A stretch of DNA of 64,000 bases from Streptomyces sp. NBC_01551 (GTDB lineage: Bacteria > Actinomycetota > Actinomycetes > Streptomycetales > Streptomycetaceae): positions 3,548,001 to 3,612,000 of the forward strand of contig NZ_JAPEPX010000001.1 of the NCBI RefSeq assembly GCF_026339935.1. The letters are read 5' to 3'. Made by a program: the position numbers and the translations under genes. Numbering within the stretch: the stretch's first letter is position 1; every line of letters begins with the position of its first letter. Positions 52,581 to 61,733 of the stretch are shown here, in pieces. The notes below the pieces were generated by a model, which was given only the letters and a program-made list of their open reading frames with translations, did no database searches and had not been told where the DNA came from.

Positions 52581-52844
52581 ATGAACAACCTGATCTACAA
52601 CGCCCGAATGGCTCTGCGGGACATCATGGAAGTCAACATCTTCACGCAGGGGAACGACAAGGTCTATCTGACCGTTTTCCCGGACCTGGTCTGGGAGGGC
52701 ACCGAGGACACGCACACGGAAAAGGTCATCCACTCCGTGATCGGCCGTCTCCACGACATGGACCTGGACGTCGTCGGCGGCGACGCGGCCGTCACCACCC
52801 TCCTGGAGGCCGGCTCCGTGGAGATCGTGCGGAAGGTCGCCTGA
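52581..52844 (+). CDS. 87-residue orphan in the hydrazine operon
   Basis: This small acidic protein is not recognised. It begins MNNLIYNARMALRDIMEVNI and ends GSVEIVRKVA, with alternating beta strands (VYLTVFPDLVW) and an Asp/Gly-rich turn, so a small ferredoxin-like or alpha/beta fold is conceivable. It has no Cys cluster and no signal peptide. It leads the operon containing the lyase and acetyltransferase genes, which begins after StrR-type operator 6. A candidate for a missing subunit or accessory factor of the N-N pathway. Confidence 0.65.
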   Translation: MNNLIYNARMALRDIMEVNIFTQGNDKVYLTVFPDLVWEGTEDTHTEKVIHSVIGRLHDMDLDVVGGDAAVTTLLEAGSVEIVRKVA

Positions 52845-52909
52845 GAGCCGGTGCGCCGCGCTTTCGCGTCCCGCGGGCCGGTGGTCATTCCTGAGGAGGT
52901 TCGACGGTA

Positions 52910-54199
52910 GTGATATCGCGTTATTCATTGCCCGAGATGGCGGAGCTCTGGTCCGATCAGGCCCGCTATGACACCTGGGCCGAGGTGGAGGTCCTCGCCT
53001 CCGAGGCGCAGGTGCTGCTGGGCCGGGTTCCCGAGGCGGCGCTGGCGGACATCCGGCGGGCCCGGGTGCCTTCGGCGGCGCGCGTCGCGGAACTCGAACG
53101 CGAGCGGGACCACGAGATCCTCTCCTTCCTCGCCGCGTTCTGCGAGGACATGCCGGACGACTCCGCCCGCTGGGTGCACCTCGGCATGACGAGCTACGAC
53201 CTCGTGGACACCGCCCTCGGGTACACCCTGGCCCGCGCCTGCGACGTCCTCACCGGCGCGGTGGTGCGGCTGCGCGCGGTCCTGGTGGAGAAGGCGGTCG
53301 AGCACTGGGACACGGCGTGCATCGGGCGCACCCACGGGATGCACGCCGAGCCCACGACGTTCGGCCACAAGCTCGCCGGCTTCGCCTTCGCCATCGACCG
53401 CTCGGTCCGCCGGCTCGCGGACGCCCGCGAGCAGGTCGCGGTGGGCACGATCTCCGGCTCCGTCGGGACGTACGCGCTCATCGACCCGTTCGTCGAGCAG
53501 CACGTGTGCGGGGCGCTCGGCCTCGGCGTGGAGCCGGCGCCGAGCCAGGTCGTGGCCCGCGACCGGCACGCCCAGCTCGTCCAGGCGATCGCCACGCTCG
53601 GCGCCTGCGTGGAGCAGATCGCCACCGAGGTCCGGCACCTGTCCCGCAGCGAGGTACGGGAGGTGGAGGAGCCCCGTACGGCCGCCTACCAGGGGTCGAG
53701 CGCCATGCCGCACAAGCGCAACCCGACGACCAGCGAGCGCCTGACCGGGCTGGCCCGGCTGCTGCGCGGGTACGCCGGGATGGTGTTGGAGGACGTGGCG
53801 CTGTGGCACGAGCGGGACCTGTCCCACTCGTCCGTCGAGCGGGTCGCGCTGCCGGACGCGCTGATCGTCGCGCACTACCAGGCGACCGCGGCGGCGGATC
53901 TCGTGCGGGGGCTCCAGGTGTTCCCCGACCGGATGCGCGACGCGATCGACCAGACCAACGGGCTGGCCTACAGCTCGGCGGTGCTCGCCGACCTGCTGGA
54001 GGGCGGCAGCGAGCGCGAGCGGACGTACCGGATGATCCAGGACGCCGCGAACGGGGAGGACTTCTTCACCCTGCTCAGTGCCGAGGGCGTCGAGGCCGAG
54101 CTGCTGGGGCCCGAGCGCTTCCTGGTACACCATGACGTCATTCACAAGCGATTGGAGCACCTTCGTGAGCCGGAGCATTCAGCGGGAGAACGGCCCTGA
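52910..54199 (+). CDS. Adenylosuccinate lyase homologue (KinM/FzmR type)
   Basis: The 429-residue protein belongs to the fumarase/aspartase superfamily: [19 protein letters not shown] (catalytic His), the signature [18 protein letters not shown] with the mobile catalytic Ser loop, and an N-terminal [13 protein letters not shown]. In fosfazinomycin and kinamycin pathways this type of lyase releases fumarate from N-acetyl-hydrazinosuccinate to give acetylhydrazine. It is not a duplicate of purine synthesis by context: it sits beside the acetyltransferase of the same pathway. GTG 52910 follows GAGGAGG. Its last 35 bases overlap the acetyltransferase gene. Confidence 0.88.
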   Translation: MISRYSLPEMAELWSDQARYDTWAEVEVLASEAQVLLGRVPEAALADIRRARVPSAARVAELERERDHEILSFLAAFCEDMPDDSARWVHLGMTSYDLVDTALGYTLARACDVLTGAVVRLRAVLVEKAVEHWDTACIGRTHGMHAEPTTFGHKLAGFAFAIDRSVRRLADAREQVAVGTISGSVGTYALIDPFVEQHVCGALGLGVEPAPSQVVARDRHAQLVQAIATLGACVEQIATEVRHLSRSEVREVEEPRTAAYQGSSAMPHKRNPTTSERLTGLARLLRGYAGMVLEDVALWHERDLSHSSVERVALPDALIVAHYQATAAADLVRGLQVFPDRMRDAIDQTNGLAYSSAVLADLLEGGSERERTYRMIQDAANGEDFFTLLSAEGVEAELLGPERFLVHHDVIHKRLEHLREPEHSAGERP

Positions 54200-54566
54200 C
54201 CTCGATCTCGGGGAGGTTCTGCGGGTCTACCGGGAGTCGGGCCTGGGAGAGCGGCGCCCGATCGACGAGACCGACCGCATGGCCGCGATGGTGCGGGGCG
54301 CCAACCTGGTCGTCACCTGCCGCGTCGACGGCGAGCTCGTCGGCATCGCGCGCAGCGTCTCGGACTTCGCGTACGTGACCTACCTCTCCGACATCGCCGT
54401 CGTCCGCGCCCACCAGCGCTCGGGCATCGGGAAGGAACTCATCGACGCCACCCGCAAGGAGGCGCCGCAGGCCAAGATCGTCCTGCTGTCGGCGCCCGCC
54501 GCCGCGGAGTACTACCCGCACATCGGCTTCACCGCGCACCAGTCCGCCTGGGTCCTGAACCCCTGA
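54165..54566 (+). CDS. GNAT N-acetyltransferase (KinN/FzmQ type)
   Basis: This 133-residue GNAT protein has GELVGIARSVSDFAYVTYLSDIAV, the acetyl-CoA-binding loop VRAHQRSGIGKELIDAT (Q/RxxGxG/A) and AAEYYPHIGFTAH near the end. The start is GTG 54165, inside the end of the lyase gene, with TTGGAGC upstream. The family role in the pathway is acetylation of hydrazinosuccinate before the lyase step. The overlap with the lyase gene supports their joint action. It converges with the multicopper oxidase gene at a perfect hairpin. Confidence 0.87.
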   Translation: MSRSIQRENGPDLDLGEVLRVYRESGLGERRPIDETDRMAAMVRGANLVVTCRVDGELVGIARSVSDFAYVTYLSDIAVVRAHQRSGIGKELIDATRKEAPQAKIVLLSAPAAAEYYPHIGFTAHQSAWVLNP

Positions 54567-54580
54567 GCGGATGATCCCCC

Positions 54581-54614
54581 CGAGTGCCCGCGCCGTCATC
54601 GGCGCGGGCACTCG
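54581..54614. terminator. Perfect 15-bp hairpin between convergent genes
   Basis: CGAGTGCCCGCGCCG (54581-54595), loop TCAT, exact complement 54600-54614. Confidence 0.88.
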
Positions 54615-54623
54615 GCGTTCGCG

Positions 54624-56561
54624 TCAGTGGTGCCCGCCGGCGTGCAGGTGCGCGGCCGGGCTCACCACGAGGGGCCGCACCATGTGCTGCTCGTGCTCCA
54701 GCATGTGGCAGTGGTGGACGCCCCGGCCGACGACGGGGAACCGGACCACCACGGTGACCAGCTCGCCCGGCGTGCCGTTCGGCCCGGGGGTGATCTGGCC
54801 GGCCGTCCCCACCCGGATGACGTCCTTCTCGCCGAGCTCGTGCGCCTCCAGCACCGAGGCCGCCTTGAACGCGACCGGCCTGGTCGAGCCGCGGGCGACC
54901 CGGTCGAAGCCGGTGACGTCGTAGTTCTCGCGGGACAGCACCTGGAAGTGGGCCAGGTGGATGTGCATGGGGTGCGGGGCGGCGGCGAGGTTGAGGTACT
55001 TCCAGACCTCCACGCCGTGCTGCGAGGCGGTGAGCGCGTTGCCGTCGTCGTAGGCCATCGCCGTCCTGCGCAGCGTCTTGACGGCGCCCTGCGCGTCTTG
55101 GACCTGGACGATCCCGGCGGACGGGAACGTCAGCCCCGCCGCGTCGACCTCCTCCATCTCCCACAGCTCGGGCAGGTTCCCCGAGCCGGGGCCGGCCACC
55201 ACGATCCAGCGGGTGGGGTGGCCTTGGGGGAGGTCCGCGTCGGTGACCCGCTTGAAGGTCGGGGAGAGCGCCGCGGGCAGCGTGAACTTGGTGTTCGGCT
55301 TGCGGTCGACGACGCGGAACTGCATCACGTCCGGTTCCAGCAGGTCGTTGCGCTTGTCGGAGGCCCCGGGCGTGACGCCCTGGAGGGTGTTGACCAGCTT
55401 CAGGGCCTGCCCGCGGAACGCGCTGAAGTCGACCAGCACCTCGGCGCGCTCGCCGGGGGAGAGGTTGAGCGCCCCGTCGACCGGCACCGGCTTGTCGAGC
55501 AGGCCCTGGTCACCGCCGATCACCTGGAACGCGCCCGCGACGGGCCGGCCGTCCGCCAGCAGCATCAGCCGGTACATGCGGGAGTTCGCGGTGTTGACGA
55601 TCCGGAAGCGGTACCAGCGCGGCTCGACCTTGAGGTAGGGCCACACCACCCCGTTGACCAGGGTGTACGGGCCCGCGTGCGCGCGCATCAGCCGCTGCGC
55701 GCCGACCATCTCGACCTTGTGGAGGAGCCGGCCGGTGAGCGCGCCCGACGCGTCCGCGGCGAAGTTGCGGTCGGCGAGGATCAGCGGCACGTCCTGGTCG
55801 CCCTTGGGCAGGTTCAGCGCCCGTTCCTCCGCGTTGCGGGAGACGAACATGCCGGCGAGCCCCGCGAACACGCTGAAGCGGCTCACGTGGTGGGTGTGGT
55901 CGTGGTACCAGAGCGTCGTCGCGGCCTGCTTGTTCGGGTACGCCGACAGCTGCACCTCGCCGGGGGCGATGAGGTTCTCCATCCAGCCGTCGTTGCCGCC
56001 CCCGGTCAGCATGCCGTGCAGGTGCACGGCGGCCCACGGTGCCAGGGCGGACACCCCGGCGACCTCCTGGCAGCCCTCCGTGCCGGGGTAGTTGGACAGC
56101 GGGTCGGGCAAGGGGCCCTTGGCCTGGCCGAAGTCGACGGCGGTGACCGGGATGCTGCCGGTCAGCTGGTTCTCCCAGGCGACCCGCAGCGGGCGGCCGC
56201 TGACCGTCTCGATCGTCGGGCCCGGATAGGCGCCCTCGTACGTCCACATCGTCACCGGCGGGAGTTCCGAGTGCACGGTGACGTCGGCGGTGCGCAGGCG
56301 CACGGTCAGCTCGTCGTGGCCGCCGTGCTCGCGGGGGCGCAGCACCGGGGGTATGCGCAGGGGGTCCTTGAACTTCGTCAGCTTCAGTTCGGGCGCCGAC
56401 GGCTCGGGCCCGCCGGGAGCCGCGGCGGCCGCGGCCGGCGACTTGGCGAAGAGCGGGACGGAGGTCACGAGGGCGCCCAGGCCGACGATGGTGCCGGCGC
56501 GGATCAGGTCTCGACGGTTCAGCCCGGTCCCGTCGTTTTCTTCGGCGTGTGTGGGTTCCAT
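54624..56561 (-). CDS. Tat-exported multicopper oxidase
   Basis: The 645-residue protein starts with a Tat signal (NRRDLIRAGTIVGLGALVTSV, cleavage near the AAAAAAP stretch). It has all copper motifs: AAVHLHGML, LWYHDHTHHVS, HPMHIHLAHFQ and HHCHMLEHEQHMV, so type 1 and the trinuclear sites look intact. This resembles CueO/bilirubin-oxidase and phenoxazinone-synthase type enzymes that oxidise phenols with O2. Outside the membrane it might couple or oxidise an exported hydroquinone, or handle copper. It lies after the ABC exporter in the same direction (124 bp gap). Confidence 0.88.
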   Translation of the reverse strand: MEPTHAEENDGTGLNRRDLIRAGTIVGLGALVTSVPLFAKSPAAAAAAPGGPEPSAPELKLTKFKDPLRIPPVLRPREHGGHDELTVRLRTADVTVHSELPPVTMWTYEGAYPGPTIETVSGRPLRVAWENQLTGSIPVTAVDFGQAKGPLPDPLSNYPGTEGCQEVAGVSALAPWAAVHLHGMLTGGGNDGWMENLIAPGEVQLSAYPNKQAATTLWYHDHTHHVSRFSVFAGLAGMFVSRNAEERALNLPKGDQDVPLILADRNFAADASGALTGRLLHKVEMVGAQRLMRAHAGPYTLVNGVVWPYLKVEPRWYRFRIVNTANSRMYRLMLLADGRPVAGAFQVIGGDQGLLDKPVPVDGALNLSPGERAEVLVDFSAFRGQALKLVNTLQGVTPGASDKRNDLLEPDVMQFRVVDRKPNTKFTLPAALSPTFKRVTDADLPQGHPTRWIVVAGPGSGNLPELWEMEEVDAAGLTFPSAGIVQVQDAQGAVKTLRRTAMAYDDGNALTASQHGVEVWKYLNLAAAPHPMHIHLAHFQVLSRENYDVTGFDRVARGSTRPVAFKAASVLEAHELGEKDVIRVGTAGQITPGPNGTPGELVTVVVRFPVVGRGVHHCHMLEHEQHMVRPLVVSPAAHLHAGGHH

Positions 56562-56684
56562 GTCGCGCGACGCTAGGGACCGCCGCTCTCGCCGGGCTCG
56601 AGTGCGGCTACGGCGCGGCGCGGCCGCACGCGCGCGACCGCGTGACGGCCGGCGCGGCGACCGACGCGACCGCCTGCGCGCGAC

Positions 56685-58466
56685 CTACGCGACGACGACC
56701 ATCTCGGTGTCCCGGTTGACGAGCGTCGCGTAGTGGCCGCCGAGGCCGAGCAACTCGTCGTGGGTGCCGCGCTCGGCGACCTTCCCCCGCTCCAGGACGA
56801 TGATCTCGTCGGCGTCGCGGATGGTCGACAGCCGGTGCGCGACCGTGATGGTGGTCCGGCCCGCGCTCGCCGCGTCGATGGCTGCCTGGACCGCCTGCTC
56901 GGTCTGGGTGTCCAGGGCGCTGGTGGCCTCGTCGAGCACCAGGATGGGCGGGTCGCGCAGGATGGCACGGGCGATCGCGAGCCGCTGCTTCTCCCCGCCG
57001 GAGAACCGGTACCCGCGCTCGCCGACCACCGTGTCGTAGCCCTCGGGCAGCGACATCAGGTAGTCGTGGATGTGCGCGATCCGCGCCGCCGCGACGAGTT
57101 CCTCGTCGGTCGCGTCGGGCTTGGCGAAGCGGAGGTTGTCGGCGACCGAGGCGTGGAAGAGGTACGTCTCCTGGGAGACGACGCCGACCGCCGCGGCGAG
57201 CGTCGCGAAGGACAGGTCGCGCACGTCGACGCCGTCGATCGTGACGGCCCCGGCCGTCGGGTCGTACAGGCGCGGGATGAGATAGCTCAGCGTGGTCTTG
57301 CCCGAGCCGGTCTCGCCGACGATCGCCAGGCTGTGCCCGGCGGGCACGGTCACGTCGACGCCGTCCAGCGTCGGCCGCTCCGCCCCCGCGTACGAGAACC
57401 CGACCCCGCGCAGGCTCACCTCGCCCCGCAGCTCCTTCGGCGCGACGGGCCGCTCCGGCTCGGCGACGTCGACGGGCAGGTCGAGGTACTCGAAGATGCG
57501 GGCGAACAGTTCGAGCGAGCTCTGGATGTCCAGCCCGATGGTCAGCAGCCGCTGCGCCGGCCGGAACAGGGTCTGCTGGAGGGTGGTGAAGGCGACCAGG
57601 GAGCCGATGGAGATGGCCATGTGGCCGCCGCTGCCGGTCAGGCCCGCCACCCAGTAGATCACCGCGGGCATGGAGGCCATGACGATCCAGATCGTGGACT
57701 GGTACCACAGGCCCGCCGTGCTCGCCCGCACCTCGATGTCGGTGAGCTTGCGCGACTGCTCGGCGAAGGTGTCCGTCAGCGAGCGGGAACGGCCCATGGT
57801 GTGGCCGAGCATGATCCCGCTGACGGACAGCGACTCCTGCACGTTCGAGGAGAGTTCGGCGAACTGGCGCTGGCGCTCACGGGTGATGACGCGGCGTTCG
57901 TCCCCGACGTGCCGGCTCACCCAGACGAAGGCCGGGAGGATCAGCAGGGACGCGATCGTGAGCCGCCAGTCGAGCAGCGCCATGGCGGTGGTCGTGGCGA
58001 TGACGATCGTCAGGTCCGCCACCAGCGCCGTGGCGGTGGTGGTCACGGTGACCTGCATCCCGCCGATGTCGTTGGCGATGCGCGACTGCACCTCGCCGGT
58101 GCGGGTCCGGGTGAAGAAGGCCAGCGACATGCGCTGGAGGTGCGAGTACACGGCGGTGCGCAGGTCGTGCATGACCAGCTGGCCGACCTTCGCGGAGACG
58201 TGGGTCTGGAAGACGTTGAACGAGCTCGTGGCGACCGACACGACGATCATGCCGAGCGCGAGCAGCGACAGCAGCCCCGTCCTGCCCTGCGGCAGCGCCA
58301 CGTCCATGATCTCGCGGATCAGGAACGGGTTGACGAGGGCGACCAGGGAGGAACCCCCGACCAGGCACGCGACGAACAGCAGCCTCCTGCGGTACGGACG
58401 GAACAGGCGGAGGATGCGTCGTTTCTGTACGGGGAGATGGGCGGTGGCCGACCCGGTGGTTCTCAC
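56685..58466 (-). CDS. Half-size ABC exporter (membrane domain plus ATPase)
   Basis: This 593-residue protein has six transmembrane helices in residues 20-300 and an ATPase domain with Walker A GETGSGKTT, signature FSGGEKQRLAIARA, Walker B ILVLDEATSALD and the H-loop VAHRLST. It is of the MsbA/LmrA multidrug type and should act as a homodimer. It is the second exporter of the cluster beside the DrrAB type. GTG 58466 has GGAG upstream, and the gene follows KS-beta by 23 bp, so it belongs to the same transcript. Confidence 0.92.
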   Translation of the reverse strand: MRTTGSATAHLPVQKRRILRLFRPYRRRLLFVACLVGGSSLVALVNPFLIREIMDVALPQGRTGLLSLLALGMIVVSVATSSFNVFQTHVSAKVGQLVMHDLRTAVYSHLQRMSLAFFTRTRTGEVQSRIANDIGGMQVTVTTTATALVADLTIVIATTTAMALLDWRLTIASLLILPAFVWVSRHVGDERRVITRERQRQFAELSSNVQESLSVSGIMLGHTMGRSRSLTDTFAEQSRKLTDIEVRASTAGLWYQSTIWIVMASMPAVIYWVAGLTGSGGHMAISIGSLVAFTTLQQTLFRPAQRLLTIGLDIQSSLELFARIFEYLDLPVDVAEPERPVAPKELRGEVSLRGVGFSYAGAERPTLDGVDVTVPAGHSLAIVGETGSGKTTLSYLIPRLYDPTAGAVTIDGVDVRDLSFATLAAAVGVVSQETYLFHASVADNLRFAKPDATDEELVAAARIAHIHDYLMSLPEGYDTVVGERGYRFSGGEKQRLAIARAILRDPPILVLDEATSALDTQTEQAVQAAIDAASAGRTTITVAHRLSTIRDADEIIVLERGKVAERGTHDELLGLGGHYATLVNRDTEMVVVA

Positions 58467-58489
58467 CCTGGTCTCTCCTTCTCTTTCGG

Positions 58490-59710
58490 TCAGTTCCAGT
58501 CGACGGAACGCAGGACGACGGCGGAGTTGAAGCCGCCGCGGCCCCGCGCCAGGACGAGGGCCGTGGTCACGGGGGTGTGCCGCGGCGCGGTGACCAGGTC
58601 GAGGTCGTAGTCGGGGGAGAGGGTGACGTTCGCCGTGGGCGGGATCACCCCGTCCCGCATGGCCAGCAGGGCGGTGGCGACGTCCAGGGGGGCGGCCCCC
58701 GAGCCGAGCCGGCCCGTCATGGTCTTGGGCGCCGTGACGGGGACCGCGCGGGGGCCGAAGACCCCGGTGATCGTCGTCGCCTCGATCCGGTCGAGCTCCG
58801 CGGTGCCGGCCGCGTCGGCGAAGACGACGTCGATCGCGTCCGGGGTCAGGCCCGCCTCGTCCAGGGCGATCTCGATCGCCTTGCGCAGCGTCGGCTCGCG
58901 CCCGCTGTCCGGATGCGGGTCGAAGGTGGACCCGTAGCCGCAGATCTCCCCGTAGACCTGGCTCGCACCCCGCCGGCGCGCGGCCTCGGCGTCCTCCAGG
59001 ATCAGCAGGGCGCCGCCCTCGCCGGGCACGTAGCCCGAGGCGTCGGCGTCGAAGGGGAGGTAGGCCCGGTCGGGCCGCTCGTCGGTGCTCAGCTCCCCGG
59101 TGGTGAGCTGGGCGACCCATCCCCACGGGCAGATGGCCGCGTCGACGCCGCCGGACAGGATCAGGTCGCTGCCCTTGCGGATCAGGCGGCGCGCGTGCGC
59201 GAGGGCGTCGAGGCCGCCCGCCTGGTCGCTGACCACGACGCCGCTGGGGCCGCGCATGCCGTGCCGGATCGAGATCTGGCCGGTGTTGACCGCGTAGAAC
59301 CAGGCGAAGGACTGGTAGGCGCTGACGTACTGGCTGCCCTGGCTCCACAGGTTTTGGAGCTGGCCCTGGCCGAACTCGAAGCCGCCGGAGCTGCTGGCGG
59401 TCATCACGCCCATGCCGAACTCGTCCGCCTCGGCCGTGCTCACGCCGGCGTCGGCCAGGGCGTGATCGGCGCCGACGAGGGCGAGCTGGGTCATGCGGTC
59501 GGTCTGCGGGATGAGTCGGCTCGGCAGGTGCTCCTCGACGGTGAACCCGTCGACCTCACCGGCGAGCTTCGACGGGTAGCGCTCCGGATCGAAGCGCGTG
59601 ATCCGGCCGATGCCGCTCCTGGACGCGCGGGTGGCGTCCCAGTAGGCGTCCACGCCGAATCCGTTGGGGGAGACGATGCCGATGCCGGTCACCACGACCT
59701 GGGTGCTCAT
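58490..59710 (-). CDS. KS-beta (chain length factor)
   Basis: This 406-residue ketosynthase partner has [15 protein letters not shown], and the usual active-site Cys is replaced by Gln in [14 protein letters not shown], the hallmark of chain length factors. The [20 protein letters not shown] and TVIG-like [15 protein letters not shown] segments are present. With KS-alpha it sets the chain length, expected to be a decaketide by context. Its ATG 59710 overlaps the KS-alpha stop (ATGA). The ACP gene, normally next, is absent here. Confidence 0.95.
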   Translation of the reverse strand: MSTQVVVTGIGIVSPNGFGVDAYWDATRASRSGIGRITRFDPERYPSKLAGEVDGFTVEEHLPSRLIPQTDRMTQLALVGADHALADAGVSTAEADEFGMGVMTASSSGGFEFGQGQLQNLWSQGSQYVSAYQSFAWFYAVNTGQISIRHGMRGPSGVVVSDQAGGLDALAHARRLIRKGSDLILSGGVDAAICPWGWVAQLTTGELSTDERPDRAYLPFDADASGYVPGEGGALLILEDAEAARRRGASQVYGEICGYGSTFDPHPDSGREPTLRKAIEIALDEAGLTPDAIDVVFADAAGTAELDRIEATTITGVFGPRAVPVTAPKTMTGRLGSGAAPLDVATALLAMRDGVIPPTANVTLSPDYDLDLVTAPRHTPVTTALVLARGRGGFNSAVVLRSVDWN

Positions 59711-60981
59711 GCCGTCGTTTTCCTGTCGGGTCGGGCGAGAACCATCGCGCTCTGGAAACCGCCGAACCCGCTGCCGACCGTCAGCACCGTGTCGGTGCGC
59801 CAGTCGCGCGCGGTCAGCGGCACGTAGTCGAGGTCGCATTCGGGGTCGGGCTTGTGCAGGTTCGCTGTAGGGGGCACCACGTTGTTCTCCATGGCCAGGA
59901 CGGAGGCGGCGATCTCGATCGAGCCGATCGCGCCGAGCGAGTGGCCGACCATCGACTTGATCGAGCTCACGGGCGTACGGCGGGCGTGGTCGCCGAGGCT
60001 GCGCTTGAAGGCGCTGGTCTCGTGCCGGTCGTTCTGCTTGGTGCCCGAGCCGTGCGCGTTGATGTAGTCGACCGCGGCGGGGTCGATCCGCGCCTCGTCC
60101 AGCGCCGAGCGGATGGCCTCGGCCATCTCCCGGCCGTCGGGGCGCAGTCCGGTCATGTGGAAGGCGTTGCACCGGCTGGCGTACCCGGCGATCTCGGCGT
60201 AGATGTGGGCGCCGCGCCGGCGCGCCGACTCCAGCTCCTCCAGGACGAACATCGCGGCGCCCTCGCCCAGCACGAAGCCGTTGCGCGTGAGGTCGAAGGG
60301 CCGGGAGGCGTGCTCGGGGTCGTCGTTGCGCGGTGTGGTCGCCTTGATCGCGTCGAAGCACGCCACGGTGATCGGCGAGATCGGCGCGTCCGAGGCACCG
60401 GTGATCATCACGTCGGCCGAGCCGTCGCGGATCAGTTCGGCCGCGTAGCCGACCGAGTCGATGCCGGAGGTGCAGCCGGTGGAGACCACGGTCGAGGGCC
60501 CCTCGGCGCCGACCGCCCAGGCGACCTCGGCGGCGAAGGAACTCGGTACGAAGTAGTTGTAGAGGTGGGGGACGGCGTACTCGTGGTCCACGAGGTCGAG
60601 CCGGCCGCCGTCGCTGACGACCCGGTACTCCTCGTCGAGGCCCATGGTCGCGCCCACGGCGCTGCCGACCGCCACGCCCACCCGGTGGGGCGCGAAGCCC
60701 TGCAGGTCAAGGCCGCTGTCCGCCATCGCCTCACGTGCCGTGACGAGGGCGAACTGCGCGGCCCGGTCGGTGCGCCGGATCTCCTGCGCGCCGAGCCCGT
60801 GCTCGTACGGGTCGAAGTCGATCTCGGCCGCGACCCGGGAACGGAACGGCGCCGGATCGAAGAAGGTGATCCCCCGGGTCGCCGTCCGTCCCTCGCTGAG
60901 CAGGCTCCAGAAGTTCTTGGTCCCGATGCCGCCCGGAGCCGCGACGCCCACTCCGGTGACGACCACGCGCCGGCCGGTCAC
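59707..60981 (-). CDS. KS-alpha ketosynthase
   Basis: The 424-residue enzyme catalyses Claisen condensation of malonyl units. It has [15 protein letters not shown], the active-site Cys in [16 protein letters not shown], His in [15 protein letters not shown], and Lys/His in [18 protein letters not shown] 60981 overlaps the cyclase stop (GTGA). It forms a heterodimer with KS-beta. Full length and intact motifs suggest an active enzyme. Confidence 0.97.
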   Translation of the reverse strand: MTGRRVVVTGVGVAAPGGIGTKNFWSLLSEGRTATRGITFFDPAPFRSRVAAEIDFDPYEHGLGAQEIRRTDRAAQFALVTAREAMADSGLDLQGFAPHRVGVAVGSAVGATMGLDEEYRVVSDGGRLDLVDHEYAVPHLYNYFVPSSFAAEVAWAVGAEGPSTVVSTGCTSGIDSVGYAAELIRDGSADVMITGASDAPISPITVACFDAIKATTPRNDDPEHASRPFDLTRNGFVLGEGAAMFVLEELESARRRGAHIYAEIAGYASRCNAFHMTGLRPDGREMAEAIRSALDEARIDPAAVDYINAHGSGTKQNDRHETSAFKRSLGDHARRTPVSSIKSMVGHSLGAIGSIEIAASVLAMENNVVPPTANLHKPDPECDLDYVPLTARDWRTDTVLTVGSGFGGFQSAMVLARPDRKTTA

Positions 60982-61304
60982 TGCGACTCCCAGGTGTAGA
61001 ACCGCTGCGCCATGGCGTCCGCGGGGGAGCGCCAGGTCGCCGGGTCGTAGGCCTCGATGAACGGCTTGAGGTCCTGGCTGATCCGGACGAAGCGCTCGTC
61101 GGACTTCGCCTGCTCGATGAGCTCTCCGCCGTTGTCGACGTCGAAGTCCTGAAGATGGAAGTACAGACCGTTGAACATGAAGAGCTGACGTCGTCGCGTC
61201 CCCATGAGATGTGGCATCTCGGTCTCGTCGAAAGCGCTGAAGAGCCTAGCCACGTCAGCACTCGAACGAGAATCCATTCTGGCCACTATTAGATTGCTGT
61301 GCAT
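60978..61304 (-). CDS. TcmI-family polyketide cyclase (JadI-like)
   Basis: This 108-residue dimeric alpha/beta-barrel-type cyclase has the family pattern: an N-terminal [42 protein letters not shown], and [19 protein letters not shown] at the end. In angucycline clusters such proteins close the last rings. AGGAGG precedes ATG 61304. It overlaps KS-alpha and follows the 68-residue gene by 29 bp. Confidence 0.93.
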   Translation of the reverse strand: MHSNLIVARMDSRSSADVARLFSAFDETEMPHLMGTRRRQLFMFNGLYFHLQDFDVDNGGELIEQAKSDERFVRISQDLKPFIEAYDPATWRSPADAMAQRFYTWESQ

Positions 61305-61333
61305 TCGACCGCCTCCTCGAGGGTTTGCCCCGC

Positions 61334-61540
61334 CTATCGCAGATGCTTGACCAGTGCCGCCCATGTGGCGAGCTCCTCTTCCGACAGTGGTGGCAGGCAG
61401 GGCTGGTCGGTAGGCGGGACTCTGATGTCCCTCCATTCGTAGGGGGGATAGAGTCCGTTCCATGCGAATCCCATCCACATCAGGCCCTCGCCGAAGTCCT
61501 TCCATATGGATCGCATGGCGGACCTGAGCCTCGCGCCCAT
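61334..61540 (-). CDS. Small Trp-rich protein (DUF6059-like)
   Basis: The 68-residue product (MGARLRSAMRSIWKDFGEGL... ) has a Trp-rich amphipathic N-terminus, WNGLYPPYEWRDIRVP and an acidic C-terminus. It looks like the small DUF6059 group of actinobacteria. The start is ATG 61540, since GGAG lies at correct distance; an ATG 12 nt upstream lacks a site. It leads the KS operon. Function is unknown. Confidence 0.6.
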   Translation of the reverse strand: MGARLRSAMRSIWKDFGEGLMWMGFAWNGLYPPYEWRDIRVPPTDQPCLPPLSEEELATWAALVKHLR

Positions 61541-61645
61541 GTCAATCTCCATTCGCCCGGAAACCACCCATCGCCACCTTGCGTGGCGGCCCTCAAGGAA
61601 GGGTCGGGAATGCGTCAAATTCCGCTGGAGGCGTGTGGGGCGCAA

Positions 61646-61678
61646 GAAAGGGCGGTTCCGGGAAGGAACCGCCCTTTC
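61646..61678 (-). terminator. 14-bp hairpin after the right-edge gene
   Basis: GAAAGGGCGGTTCC (61646-61659) pairs exactly with 61665-61678. It isolates the right-edge gene from the KS operon, whose promoter should lie between 61553 and 61645. Confidence 0.75.
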
Positions 61679-61733
61679 GGCTGGTCGGGGCGGCGGGGGT
61701 GCCGCGCCGCGCGGCGGCTCGGGCCGCCGGCGG

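Noticed and set aside
52910..54199. Housekeeping purB for purine synthesis
   Set aside because: No purine genes nearby; coupled to a GNAT gene, under a cluster operator, and accompanied by GS-like and amidase homologues of the hydrazine pathway.
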